From an uncultured Collinsella sp. (GTDB lineage Bacteria; Actinomycetota; Coriobacteriia; Coriobacteriales; Coriobacteriaceae), in assembly GCA_900547855.1 (NCBI GenBank), contig URIK01000032.1, forward strand, positions 1 through 14,933: 14,933 nt of DNA, read 5' to 3'. Positions within the stretch are counted from its first letter, which is position 1, and every line of letters begins with the position of its first letter. Shown one piece after another: positions 1 through 5,875 of the stretch. The notes under the pieces are model-generated. The model was not told the origin of the DNA. It saw nothing but the letters and a program-made list of their open reading frames with translations, and searched no databases. Position numbers and translations under genes: made by a program.

Positions 1-1
1 C

Positions 2-463
2 GCCCAGGCCGTTCCTGCCGCCCCCGTGGCTGCTCCCGCCCCTGACTTCTCCGCTCAGGAGCGCCAGATTTCCGCTGCTCTGATCGCTGCCCAGCAGACC
101 GCTGAGACCATCGTCAACGATGCCAACGAGAACGCTGAGCGTATCCGCAACGAGGCTGACGCCAAGGCCCGCGAGGTTATCCGCCAGGCTCTGACCGAAA
201 AGCAGGCCGAGCTCGAGGAGATCGATCGTCTCAAGGCTTCCCGTGAGGAGTTCAAGGCCGAGTACCTCAAGCTCATCCAGCACTTCATGGACGATGCCCA
301 GAACTCCTTCCCGGCCGACCTCATGGCCTCCACGCCGGTCGGTTCCGCCGCTTCTCCTGCGGTGGCTGTTCCCGCCGAGCCGCTGCCCGTCGCTGACCCG
401 GTTGTCCCCGTGGCCGATCCCTTCGCCCCGATCGACAACTTCGCTGCCGACGACCTGGACTAA
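2..463 (+). CDS. divIVA: DivIVA-like cell-division/polarity coiled-coil protein, C-terminal part (5' truncated by window start)
   Basis: The frame is open from the first bases, so the true start lies upstream. Any internal GTG, such as the one at 26, is just a codon in the Ala/Pro-rich linker. What is visible: an Ala/Pro/Val linker, then a charged coiled coil of about 75 residues containing AAQQTAETIVNDANENAE and RIRNEADAKAREVI. It continues to FKAEYLKLIQHFMDD and then a low-complexity Pro/Ala/Val tail ending in DNFAADDLD. The segment from QQTAE through EYLKLIQ is the usual second coiled coil of DivIVA/Wag31 proteins. Members bind curved membrane through an N-terminal domain, which is missing here, and organise the division site or polar growth. 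The stop is followed 27 bases later by a strong terminator, so this is the last gene of its transcript. Family assignment is fairly firm; the exact role cannot be judged from the fragment. Confidence 0.8.
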   Translation, partial: AQAVPAAPVAAPAPDFSAQERQISAALIAAQQTAETIVNDANENAERIRNEADAKAREVIRQALTEKQAELEEIDRLKASREEFKAEYLKLIQHFMDDAQNSFPADLMASTPVGSAASPAVAVPAEPLPVADPVVPVADPFAPIDNFAADDLD

Positions 464-490
464 CATTCGGCCTACAATTTAGTGCCTAGA

Positions 491-519
491 AAGGACCCGC
501 AGCTTGCGGGTCCTTTTTT
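491..519 (+). terminator. Intrinsic terminator of the divIVA-like gene
   Basis: A perfect 11-bp stem (AAGGACCCGCA at 491-501 with TGCGGGTCCTT at 505-515) closes a 3-base loop and runs into a T tract (514-519). It lies 27 bases after the divIVA stop. Confidence 0.93.
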
Positions 520-544
520 ATGACTGTGCAGGGGCGCGCAACAT

Positions 545-582
545 AAAAAACCGAGCACTGCACATAGTGGCACAGAGCTCGG
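545..582 (-). terminator. Intrinsic terminator for the nitroreductase gene
   Basis: Read on the minus strand, CCGAGC (582-577) pairs with GCTCGG (556-551), with partial inner pairing, and is followed by six Ts (550-545). It lies about 50 bases after the nitroreductase stop and faces the divIVA terminator, insulating the convergent genes. Confidence 0.75.
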
Positions 583-630
583 CGAACGGGTGAGCGGTAA
601 AAGGTAGGTTTTAGGGCATGTGCCAAAAAA

Positions 631-1161
631 CTACTTGAGGAGGAAGTCGGGGAGGGGAATGGTACGGGCCTCGCGATGTTCGGGATCGGCGATGTGGTCG
701 GCAGGATAGCCGCAGACGAGCATGTGATAGGGATAGACGCCCTTGGGCAGATTGAACTGCTCCTGTGCCACCTCAGGCTTAAAATGGCATACCCAGCACG
801 TTCCCAGGCCCTGCTCGGTGGCCTCCATCATCATCTGATCGCAGACGATCGAAGTATCGATGGCACTCGAGTTCATCTGATCATACGGGCGCACCCAAGC
901 ATCATCGGTAACGCTGCAAATAAGAAAGATAAGCGGAGCTCCAAAGATAGATCCATCACGAGCAAAGCGCGGCTGACAAGCAGCAGCCTTCTCCAACAAC
1001 TCCGGAGTATCAAGCACCATCACGCGGGTCGGATGATTATTACAAGCAGAAGGAGCAATACGCCCAGCCTCAACAATGGCATCCACAACAGCTTGCTCAA
1101 CAGAACGATCCTGAAATTCACGACAAGAATACCGACCCCGAGCCAGATCCAAATAAGACAT
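631..1161 (-). CDS. Nitroreductase family protein (FMN-dependent NAD(P)H oxidoreductase)
   Basis: The protein has 176 residues, typical of short single-domain nitroreductases. The N-terminal signature LARGRYSCREF (residues 6-16) is the family's R-x-S-x-R-x-F FMN-phosphate-binding motif, with SCREF replacing the usual SVRxF. It is followed by a helix ending AGRIAPSACNNHP (about 32-44), the second FMN-contact segment. The C-terminal half has EATEQGLGTCWVCHF, the usual E-x2-x-GLG-x-C-W motif near the flavin, and a final VCGYPADH strand. Such enzymes reduce nitroaromatics, quinones or flavins in the cytoplasm as homodimers; the substrate is not predictable. An ATG 22 codons upstream would add a hydrophobic Trp/Leu/Cys-rich extension foreign to the family. 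The ATG at 1161 has GGAGGG nine bases before it, so I use that start. First-half codons end mostly in T, unlike the C/G-ending second half. Confidence 0.88.
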   Translation of the reverse strand: MSYLDLARGRYSCREFQDRSVEQAVVDAIVEAGRIAPSACNNHPTRVMVLDTPELLEKAAACQPRFARDGSIFGAPLIFLICSVTDDAWVRPYDQMNSSAIDTSIVCDQMMMEATEQGLGTCWVCHFKPEVAQEQFNLPKGVYPYHMLVCGYPADHIADPEHREARTIPLPDFLLK

Positions 1162-1194
1162 ACAAGCCCTCCAACAATTAAAAATCAAACAAAC

Positions 1195-1319
1195 CCAAAG
1201 TAACCCAAACAGTACCCAAAGCAGCAATCAGCCAAACGCTCATCGAGGGCCAAAGTGTCCGAACGGATACCAAAGGTCCCTTCAGCCAAACCCCCATTGC
1301 GCTATAACTATCAGCCAAA
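1195..1319 (-). promoter_or_regulatory. Nitroreductase upstream region with repeated TTTGG motifs and a dyad
   Basis: The 286 bases between 1162 and 1447 hold no gene. On the minus strand TTTGG occurs eight times, with plus-strand CCAAA at 1195, 1205, 1216, 1232, 1250, 1270, 1286 and 1315. Three of these are the longer TTTGGCTGA (plus-strand 1228-1236, 1282-1290, 1311-1319). An imperfect dyad, GTGTCCGAACGGATAC, lies at 1255-1270. The array sits directly upstream of the nitroreductase start, so a regulator-binding role is possible. I could not place a convincing -35/-10 pair. This is motif observation only. Confidence 0.35.
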
Positions 1320-1344
1320 GTTCCCAATGGTGGTACGTAAGGGA

Positions 1345-1423
1345 GCGGGCCCGGCCACTAATAACCTTTTGAACGACTCTGCTTGCAGCCGGAGTGAAAA
1401 AGGTTATTAGTGGCCGGGCCCGC
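1345..1423. repeat. 26-bp perfect inverted repeat (large hairpin) downstream of the phosphate-transport operon
   Basis: The left arm 1345-1370 (starting GCGGGCCCGGCC) is exactly complementary to the right arm 1398-1423, around a 27-base spacer. A second outer match, GGTACGT (1332-1338) with ACGTACC (1436-1442), suggests the symmetric unit is about 110 bases. No T tract follows on either strand, so it is not a standard intrinsic terminator. It begins about 25 bases beyond the stop of the PhoU-like gene (minus strand) and could fold at that mRNA's 3' end. A REP- or MITE-like element is the other option. Confidence 0.85.
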
Positions 1424-1447
1424 GACCGCCGGGACACGTACCCCCAA

Positions 1448-2071
1448 TTAACTGTTCTTCATGACAATCGAATCCACGACATCGGCCACATTTTCGCAGC
1501 AGTCGGCGCAGTACTCCAGGAAGGCGTACACGTCACGCCAAGCGATGACCTCGAGCGGGTCCTTGCCGTTAACGTGCAGGTTGCGCATGGCGTTGATGTA
1601 GAGCTCGTCGGCCTCGGACTCGATGGTGTTGATTTGGATGACGAGCTCGCGCAGGGTCTTGGACTTGCGGTAGTTGGGCAGCTCGACCATCAGGTCCTTC
1701 ATAGCACGGCAGGCGTCGGTTACCTTGTGAGCGATGACGATGGCATCGGGGTGAATGCTCTGGATGTTGGTGAAGTAGACGCGCTGCACGACGCCCTCGA
1801 TACGGTCAAGCACAGTGTCGAGCGAGCAGCTCATCAGGTCCAGATCCTCGCGCTCAAGCGGGGTGATAAAGGCAGTGAGCAAGGCATCCTCGAGCTCATG
1901 GTGCTTCTTGTCGGCCGCATGCTCAATCGCATGCATCTCCTCGAGCATGTCGTAGATCTGCGCGGGATCAAAGTTCTCAAAAATCTTGGTAAGCAACTCG
2001 GCGGCCTGGACGGCCATATCGGCGCAGGCGACGTAGTTGTCAAAGTAGAACGAATCGGGTTTCTTAGCCAT
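1448..2071 (-). CDS. PhoU-like/DUF47 family phosphate-transport partner
   Basis: The 207 residues are almost all helix, as in the DUF47 (PhoU-division, TIGR00153-like) family, whose members are made next to Pit transporters and are thought to modulate phosphate uptake. Visible family features are the acidic metal-binding-type helices: EEMHAIEHAADKKHHELEDALL (about residues 44-65, E-x-x-A-D-x-x-x-H-E-type), a matching motif IESEADELYINAM about 95 residues further on, and LDRIEGVVQRV between them. The start at 2071 has AAAGGA nine bases upstream. It lies 67 bases downstream of pit on the same strand with no terminator between, so the two are probably one transcript with pit first. It differs from the true PhoU of the Pst system in having no pst genes nearby. 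No membrane segment or signal is seen. Confidence 0.88.
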   Translation of the reverse strand: MAKKPDSFYFDNYVACADMAVQAAELLTKIFENFDPAQIYDMLEEMHAIEHAADKKHHELEDALLTAFITPLEREDLDLMSCSLDTVLDRIEGVVQRVYFTNIQSIHPDAIVIAHKVTDACRAMKDLMVELPNYRKSKTLRELVIQINTIESEADELYINAMRNLHVNGKDPLEVIAWRDVYAFLEYCADCCENVADVVDSIVMKNS

Positions 2072-2138
2072 GGGTGGGTCCTTTCGAGGCGAAGACGGGT
2101 GGGCGAAGTGTTGCGGTCCAGATGGACGTTCGGTTTGA

Positions 2139-3188
2139 CTAGAGGAACATCATGAACAGCTTGGCCATGACAAAGCTGATGAGTCCGCAGGCGGGGAAGG
2201 TGAAGAACCAGGTGAACATCATGTCCTTAACGACGCCGAAGTTGATGGCCGAAAGGCGCTTGACGGCGCCGACGCCCATGATGGCGCAGGTCTTGATGTG
2301 GGTGGAGGACACAGGGATACCGGTAAGGGTGGCAAGCAGCAGATTCGCGGCGCCTGCGAGGTCGGCGGAGAAGCCCTGATACTTCTCGAGCTTGACCATG
2401 CTCTGGCCGACGGACTTTATGATGCGCTCGCCGCCCACGCTGGTGCCGATACCCATGGTGGCCGAGCACAGCAGCATAATCCAGATGGGGATGCCGGCAT
2501 CGCCGACGCTGGTCTGGCCGTTTGCGAAGGCCACGCCTAAAAAGAGCACGCCGATGAACTTCTGTCCATCCTGCGCGCCGTGCATAAAGCTCATGGCCGC
2601 AGCGCTCGCGATCTGAGCGTATTTAAAGAAGACATTGGCACGTCGCCTGTTGGCGGCGGCGAAAAGAATCGAGACGAGTTTGCACAGGACCCAGCCCATG
2701 ACAAAGCCCAGGCCGATGGAGAGCGCCAGGCCGTAGATGACCTTCATCCACTCGTGGACGTTGACGCTGCTCGCGCCGCCGAGGGCGATAGCGGCACCGG
2801 TCAGGCCGGCGATAAGGCTGTGGCTTTGCGAGGTGGGGATGCCAAAACGCGATGCTGTGGCGCCGTAGACGACGATGGAGAACAGCGCCGCGCACAGGCA
2901 GGCGAGCGCCATGGTGCTGTTTCCGCCAAAGTCGACGATATGTGAGATGGTGTTGGCGACGCTCGCGTTAAAGTGCGTCATGATGAGCACGCCGAGGAAG
3001 TTGAATGCGGCGCTCATGAGAATGGCGGCGCGGGCGGGCATGCAACGCGTAGTGACGCAGGTCGCGATGGCGTTGGGCGCGTCGGTCCATCCATTGACGA
3101 AGATGGCGCCGAGCGCGAGGATCACGGTGACGGCAAGGACTGGGTTCGACACAATTTGGCCGAGGAAGGTTGAGAACGTTACGTCCAT
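2139..3188 (-). CDS. pit: PiT-family inorganic phosphate (or sulfate) permease
   Basis: A 349-residue integral membrane protein with about ten hydrophobic segments and the internal duplication of the PiT family (PF01384). The first family signature is NGWTDAPNAIATCVTTR (residues 32-48) and the second is MHGAQDGQKF (202-211). Each is followed later by the paired loop GIPTSQSHSLIAG (116-128) and GIPVSSTHIKTCAIMG (290-305). The Asp and Asn/Gln of these motifs are the ion/phosphate-coupling positions. Members import phosphate, usually as a metal-phosphate complex, with H+ or Na+. The DUF47/PhoU-like gene just downstream is the usual Pit partner and supports phosphate as substrate. The start at 3188 is the first in-frame start after an in-frame stop 36 bases upstream; only a weak GAGAAAG precedes it. 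The leader is unusual (see the 3189-3400 entry). Confidence 0.9.
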   Translation of the reverse strand: MDVTFSTFLGQIVSNPVLAVTVILALGAIFVNGWTDAPNAIATCVTTRCMPARAAILMSAAFNFLGVLIMTHFNASVANTISHIVDFGGNSTMALACLCAALFSIVVYGATASRFGIPTSQSHSLIAGLTGAAIALGGASSVNVHEWMKVIYGLALSIGLGFVMGWVLCKLVSILFAAANRRRANVFFKYAQIASAAAMSFMHGAQDGQKFIGVLFLGVAFANGQTSVGDAGIPIWIMLLCSATMGIGTSVGGERIIKSVGQSMVKLEKYQGFSADLAGAANLLLATLTGIPVSSTHIKTCAIMGVGAVKRLSAINFGVVKDMMFTWFFTFPACGLISFVMAKLFMMFL

Positions 3189-3400
3189 ATATGGGCTTTC
3201 TCGAAGTTTGCAGACACGTTACAAAAACATGATAAATCGTATCACCTCCTGCGGGTTTCTTTGCCGAGTTCTGATGGGAGAAGTAATTTTTTGGCACTAA
3301 AATTGAATATTAGCCCTGTTGACCGTGGGTGTTCTTTTTGCTATCACGCCATGCGGACACGCGCGTTCGCTCCGACACTCCAAAACCACAGTCTGTTCGC
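3189..3400 (-). promoter_or_regulatory. pit leader/divergent intergenic region with strong Shine-Dalgarno and a 3-codon ORF
   Basis: There is no gene of normal size here. On the minus strand AGGAGGTGAT (3250-3241), a near-perfect anti-16S sequence, is followed by a small hairpin TGATA-CGATT-TATCA. The last A of its stem starts ATG TTT TTG TAA (3230-3219). This tripeptide frame is in phase with pit and stops about 30 bases before the pit ATG. The pit start itself has only weak GAGAAAG. The stretch near 3270-3310 is AT-rich and probably holds the pit promoter, but I could not fix -35/-10 boxes. Confidence 0.35.
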
Positions 3401-3430
3401 TTTACAATATACAAACATGCGTTCGATAAT
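3401..3430 (+). promoter_or_regulatory. Sigma-70-type promoter predicting a leaderless mRNA
   Basis: TTTACA (3401-3406) and GATAAT (3425-3430) are separated by 18 bases. Only six bases (GGGGGC) lie between the -10 box and the ATG at 3437, so transcription should begin at or next to that A. Leaderless mRNAs are common in actinobacteria. Confidence 0.7.
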
Positions 3431-3436
3431 GGGGGC

Positions 3437-3775
3437 ATGGAATATCGACAGACAGATGGCAAAACTCGGCGCGTGCACAAGCAGTATGTGGACGTCGTGG
3501 CCCGCATCCTTGCGGGCGGACAAGTCGTGCCGGTTACCGTCTGCTGGGTCGACGGTCGCTGCTTTACAATTGACGAGATTGTCTCGTCCACGGGCTTTGG
3601 CTTAACGGTTCACGGTGTTCGTACGGCAACGTATAAGGTTCGTTTTGGCGGGCATGCGACCGAGTTGTATCTGGAGGACCAGGCGTGCGGACGGCCGGAC
3701 GGCTCGCAGGCCCACGTGATGCGTTGGTGGGTCTGGGCGTTTGATCGTACGCTTGAGGGCGAGCGCCGTAGGTAA
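3437..3775 (+). CDS. Small unrecognised protein (112 aa), probably leaderless
   Basis: I do not recognise a named family. It begins MEYRQTDGKTRRVHKQYVDV and has 112 residues, no signal peptide and no membrane segment. The N-terminal half is basic and the middle looks like alternating beta strands: GQVVPVTVCWVDGRCFTI, then YKVRFGGHATELYLEDQ. An aromatic MRWWVWAFDRTLE (about residues 94-106) lies near an Arg-rich end. The layout, a strand with VxWxDGRxFxI followed by a Trp-rich end, resembles small actinobacterial beta-barrel-like domains, but that is only an impression. The frame stays open upstream to 3329. The promoter at 3401-3430 would put transcription start on the ATG at 3437, so I use that start. 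The neighbouring genes give no functional hint. Confidence 0.7.
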   Translation: MEYRQTDGKTRRVHKQYVDVVARILAGGQVVPVTVCWVDGRCFTIDEIVSSTGFGLTVHGVRTATYKVRFGGHATELYLEDQACGRPDGSQAHVMRWWVWAFDRTLEGERRR

Positions 3776-3793
3776 GGACGCACGGCGTTCGGG

Positions 3794-3799
3794 TACAAT
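3794..3799 (+). promoter_or_regulatory. Possible -10 box for the Bax-inhibitor-like gene
   Basis: TACAAT at 3794-3799 lies about 60 bases before the ATG at 3860, with no good -35 hexamer at the right distance. If real, the hairpin at 3822-3840 would lie inside the leader. Confidence 0.35.
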
Positions 3800-3821
3800 G
3801 ACTGGAATCTTGTCAGCTACT

Positions 3822-3845
3822 GCGCCGTTATTTGTGGCGCTTTTT
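3822..3845 (+). terminator. Short hairpin with T tract upstream of the Bax-inhibitor-like gene
   Basis: GCGCC (3822-3826) pairs with GGCGC (3836-3840) around a 9-base loop, followed by five Ts. It could end the 3437-3775 transcript. If transcription starts at the 3794 box, it could attenuate the next gene, whose GAAAGGA ribosome site begins immediately after the T tract. Confidence 0.5.
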
Positions 3846-3859
3846 GAAAGGACGAACCT

Positions 3860-4555
3860 ATGAACGATATCCAGGGCTATCAGAACGGCCCCGTCGAGAG
3901 CGGCGCAAGCCGCGCCAAGGAGATGTCGCCGCGCGCGTACAATCTCGCCATGTCTGCCCTGATCTTCTTGGGCTTTTGCGCCATGGGCGCCGGTGCCTAC
4001 TTTACGAGCACCATGTCGTTTGCGCGCATGATGATGAGCGGAGCCGCCTTGCCGCTGGTCTTTGGCTCGTTTATTTTGACCATCGTCGGCATGGTCATGA
4101 TGTCGGCCGCCGCCAGCAAGCAGTCCGTTGGCCTGTCCCTTGCGGGCTACGTAATCTTTGCGAGCACCTTTGGCCTGACCGCGTCGTTTGGCCTTGCCAA
4201 CTACGACCTGCCCACCATCAACACTGCCTTTATCGCCACGGCCGCCATCACCTTCGTCTTTGGCGCCTTGGGCGTGACGTTCCCCAAGTTTTTCCAGCGC
4301 GTATATGGCATCGGTTTTGGCATTCTGCTCGCCACTATTCTGGTTGAGATCGTGCTGATGTTCATGGGCGTCTCGCAGAGCATCACCGACCTGATCGTGA
4401 TCGTGGTGTTTGCCGGCTTTATTGGCTACGACACCTATGTTGCCACGACGGTGCCGCCTACGCTGCCCAACGCCGTGCTCATGGCGTCCAATCTGTTCGT
4501 GGACATTATCAACGTGTTCCTGCGCATCCTGAACATCCTTGGCCGTCGCGACTAG
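3860..4555 (+). CDS. Bax inhibitor-1 family membrane protein (YccA/YbhL-like)
   Basis: A 231-residue protein with about seven hydrophobic helices, at roughly residues 28-48, 62-82, 90-112, 118-138, 147-169, 176-194 and 205-227. The C-terminal signature is typical of the BI-1/TMBIM family (PF01027): FAGFIGYDTYVATT (184-197), with the conserved Asp191, then NLFVDIINVFLRILNILG (211-228), with Asp215. Bacterial members are inner-membrane proteins; some act as Ca2+/H+ leak channels and E. coli YccA modulates FtsH, but the role here is unknown. A polar N-terminus of about 25 residues precedes the first helix. GAAAGGA lies seven bases before the ATG. A terminator follows, so it is probably transcribed alone or with the small gene upstream. 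Confidence 0.9.
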   Translation: MNDIQGYQNGPVESGASRAKEMSPRAYNLAMSALIFLGFCAMGAGAYFTSTMSFARMMMSGAALPLVFGSFILTIVGMVMMSAAASKQSVGLSLAGYVIFASTFGLTASFGLANYDLPTINTAFIATAAITFVFGALGVTFPKFFQRVYGIGFGILLATILVEIVLMFMGVSQSITDLIVIVVFAGFIGYDTYVATTVPPTLPNAVLMASNLFVDIINVFLRILNILGRRD

Positions 4556-4601
4556 TGGCGAATTGCGGCGGTGCTTGCCGTACGTGTAAATCGATGCGAA
4601 T

Positions 4602-4627
4602 GGCGGTCCTTCGGGGCCGTCTTTTTT
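4602..4627 (+). terminator. Intrinsic terminator after the Bax-inhibitor-like gene
   Basis: GGCGGTCC (4602-4609) pairs with GGGCCGTC (4614-4621), with two G-T wobbles, around a stable TTCG tetraloop. Six Ts follow (4622-4627). Confidence 0.88.
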
Positions 4628-4693
4628 GTACGCGGCGGGGTATCATGGATGGGAAAAGCCGATAGCGGCAGAGACCGAGAAAGGTGACCACTT

Positions 4694-5797
4694 ATGGCAG
4701 ACGTCGACAACAGGAACCGTAACCGCAGGTCCAACCGAGCGGGTCAGCCCAATCCCAAGCGCGAGGCGCGTGCCAAGGTCGCCGAGCGTCACGTGGCAAA
4801 TGCGTCCGAAGCGTGCGCCAAGGATATCGAGCGTTCGCTTGCCGGTGTTCGCGAGTTTGACGGTATGCCTGCCGGCTTTGTCGCGGCGATGAAGGCCAAG
4901 GTTCAGACTGCTGTGGCCGCCGAAGAACAGGTTGCCGAGGACGTCGAGGGCGCGGAGGCTGCCGAGACCGAGGCAGCGCCTGAGCCCGTCGAGGAAATCG
5001 CTGAAGCTGAGTCCGCGCCTGCTGAGGAGCCCGCTCCGGTTCTGCCTGAGGTCACCGTGCTCGATGCCTCCGCCACGCAGGCCATCCTGGACAACGGTCG
5101 TGGCTATGCGCAGTTCTGCGACATGGCCGTGCTCGCCTTTGCCTCGTTCACCAACCCGGGCGGTGGCTATATTCAGGGTTATCTGGGCCAGGAGGCCACG
5201 CTGTGCGCCGATTCGTATCTGTACAACGTTCTCGATAAGCAGCGCAAATGGTACGGCGAGAACCGTCGCCGCAACATCAACTGCGAGCTTTACCGCAATC
5301 GTGCGCTGGTGGTGCCCGCCGTGCGCTTCGACCGCAACCACGTGCACGCATACGCCGATGTGATCGTTGCCGCTGCACCCAACGCCAAGCGTGCTCGTCA
5401 GGAGTACCGCGTGAGCGACGATGCCTTGCTTGACGCTCTGCGCGACCGCATTCGCTTTGTGCTTGCCATCTGCGACGAGCTAGGTCGCGAGAAGCTCGTA
5501 CTGGGTGCTTGGGGCTGCGACAACAACGGCTTTGACGCAGAGGCCGTGGCCGAGCTCTTCCGCAAGGAGCTCGCGTCGGGCGACTTTAAGGTCAAGCAAG
5601 TCTTCTTTGCCGTGCCTTCTACGCGTTGGGATGAGGATTTTGCCAAGTTCGAGCACGTGCTGGCAAACTTCCCCGAGCGCAACGAGGAGTCCTATGCCCA
5701 GGTTGCCGCTCGCGCTGCGGCAGCTCACGCCGCCGAGCAGGCCCAGGCTGCTACCGAGGATGATGAGGACGAGGACGATTGGCGCAAGTACCTGTAA
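4694..5797 (+). CDS. TIGR02452-type macrodomain protein (PARG-like), with altered QEA signature
   Basis: The protein has 367 residues in three parts. First is a basic Arg/Asn-rich N-terminus with a helical segment (about 20-70) resembling the N-terminal extension of the TIGR02452/bacterial PARG family. Next is an acidic Ala/Glu/Pro-rich linker (about 72-118), unusual for the family. Last is the macrodomain (about 119-325), followed by an acidic tail ending DDEDEDDWRKYL. The ADP-ribose-binding loop is SFTNPGGGYIQGYLGQEATL (151-170); downstream strands VVPAVRFDR, ADVIVAAAPN and LVLGAWGCDNNGF (268-280) match the family's later phosphate-binding elements. The PARG signature is normally GGG-x(6-8)-QEE, whose second Glu is catalytic; here it reads Gln166-Glu167-Ala168. 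The protein may bind ADP-ribose without cleaving poly(ADP-ribose), or use another residue. GAGAAAGGTG precedes the ATG. It has its own terminator. Confidence 0.87.
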   Translation: MADVDNRNRNRRSNRAGQPNPKREARAKVAERHVANASEACAKDIERSLAGVREFDGMPAGFVAAMKAKVQTAVAAEEQVAEDVEGAEAAETEAAPEPVEEIAEAESAPAEEPAPVLPEVTVLDASATQAILDNGRGYAQFCDMAVLAFASFTNPGGGYIQGYLGQEATLCADSYLYNVLDKQRKWYGENRRRNINCELYRNRALVVPAVRFDRNHVHAYADVIVAAAPNAKRARQEYRVSDDALLDALRDRIRFVLAICDELGREKLVLGAWGCDNNGFDAEAVAELFRKELASGDFKVKQVFFAVPSTRWDEDFAKFEHVLANFPERNEESYAQVAARAAAAHAAEQAQAATEDDEDEDDWRKYL

Positions 5798-5824
5798 TCG
5801 GTACGTGCTGACAGATAGGTCGAG

Positions 5825-5856
5825 CCGACGGGAGAGGCTGCTTCCGTCGGTTTTTT
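5825..5856 (+). terminator. Intrinsic terminator after the macrodomain gene
   Basis: A 10-bp stem (CCGACGGGAG at 5825-5834 with CTTCCGTCGG at 5841-5850, one wobble) closes a 6-base loop and is followed by six Ts (5851-5856). It lies only 20 bases before the next ATG, so the SGNH gene's ribosome site sits just beyond it. Confidence 0.92.
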
Positions 5857-5875
5857 ACTGAGCGAGGGGCTTACG

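Noticed and set aside
1162..1227. 22-codon N-terminal extension of the nitroreductase
   Set aside because: The ATG at 1161 has a strong ribosome site and begins right at the family's N-terminus; the extension is Trp/Leu/Cys-rich and consists of the TTTGG-repeat DNA.
1394..2155. Plus-strand open frame of 253 codons across the PhoU-like gene
   Set aside because: Antisense shadow starting inside the large inverted repeat; the minus strand has the DUF47 protein with a ribosome site and a pit neighbour.
4643..5347. Minus-strand open frame of 234 codons opposite the macrodomain gene
   Set aside because: Shadow of high-GC codons; the plus strand has the PARG-like signature, a ribosome site and a terminator.
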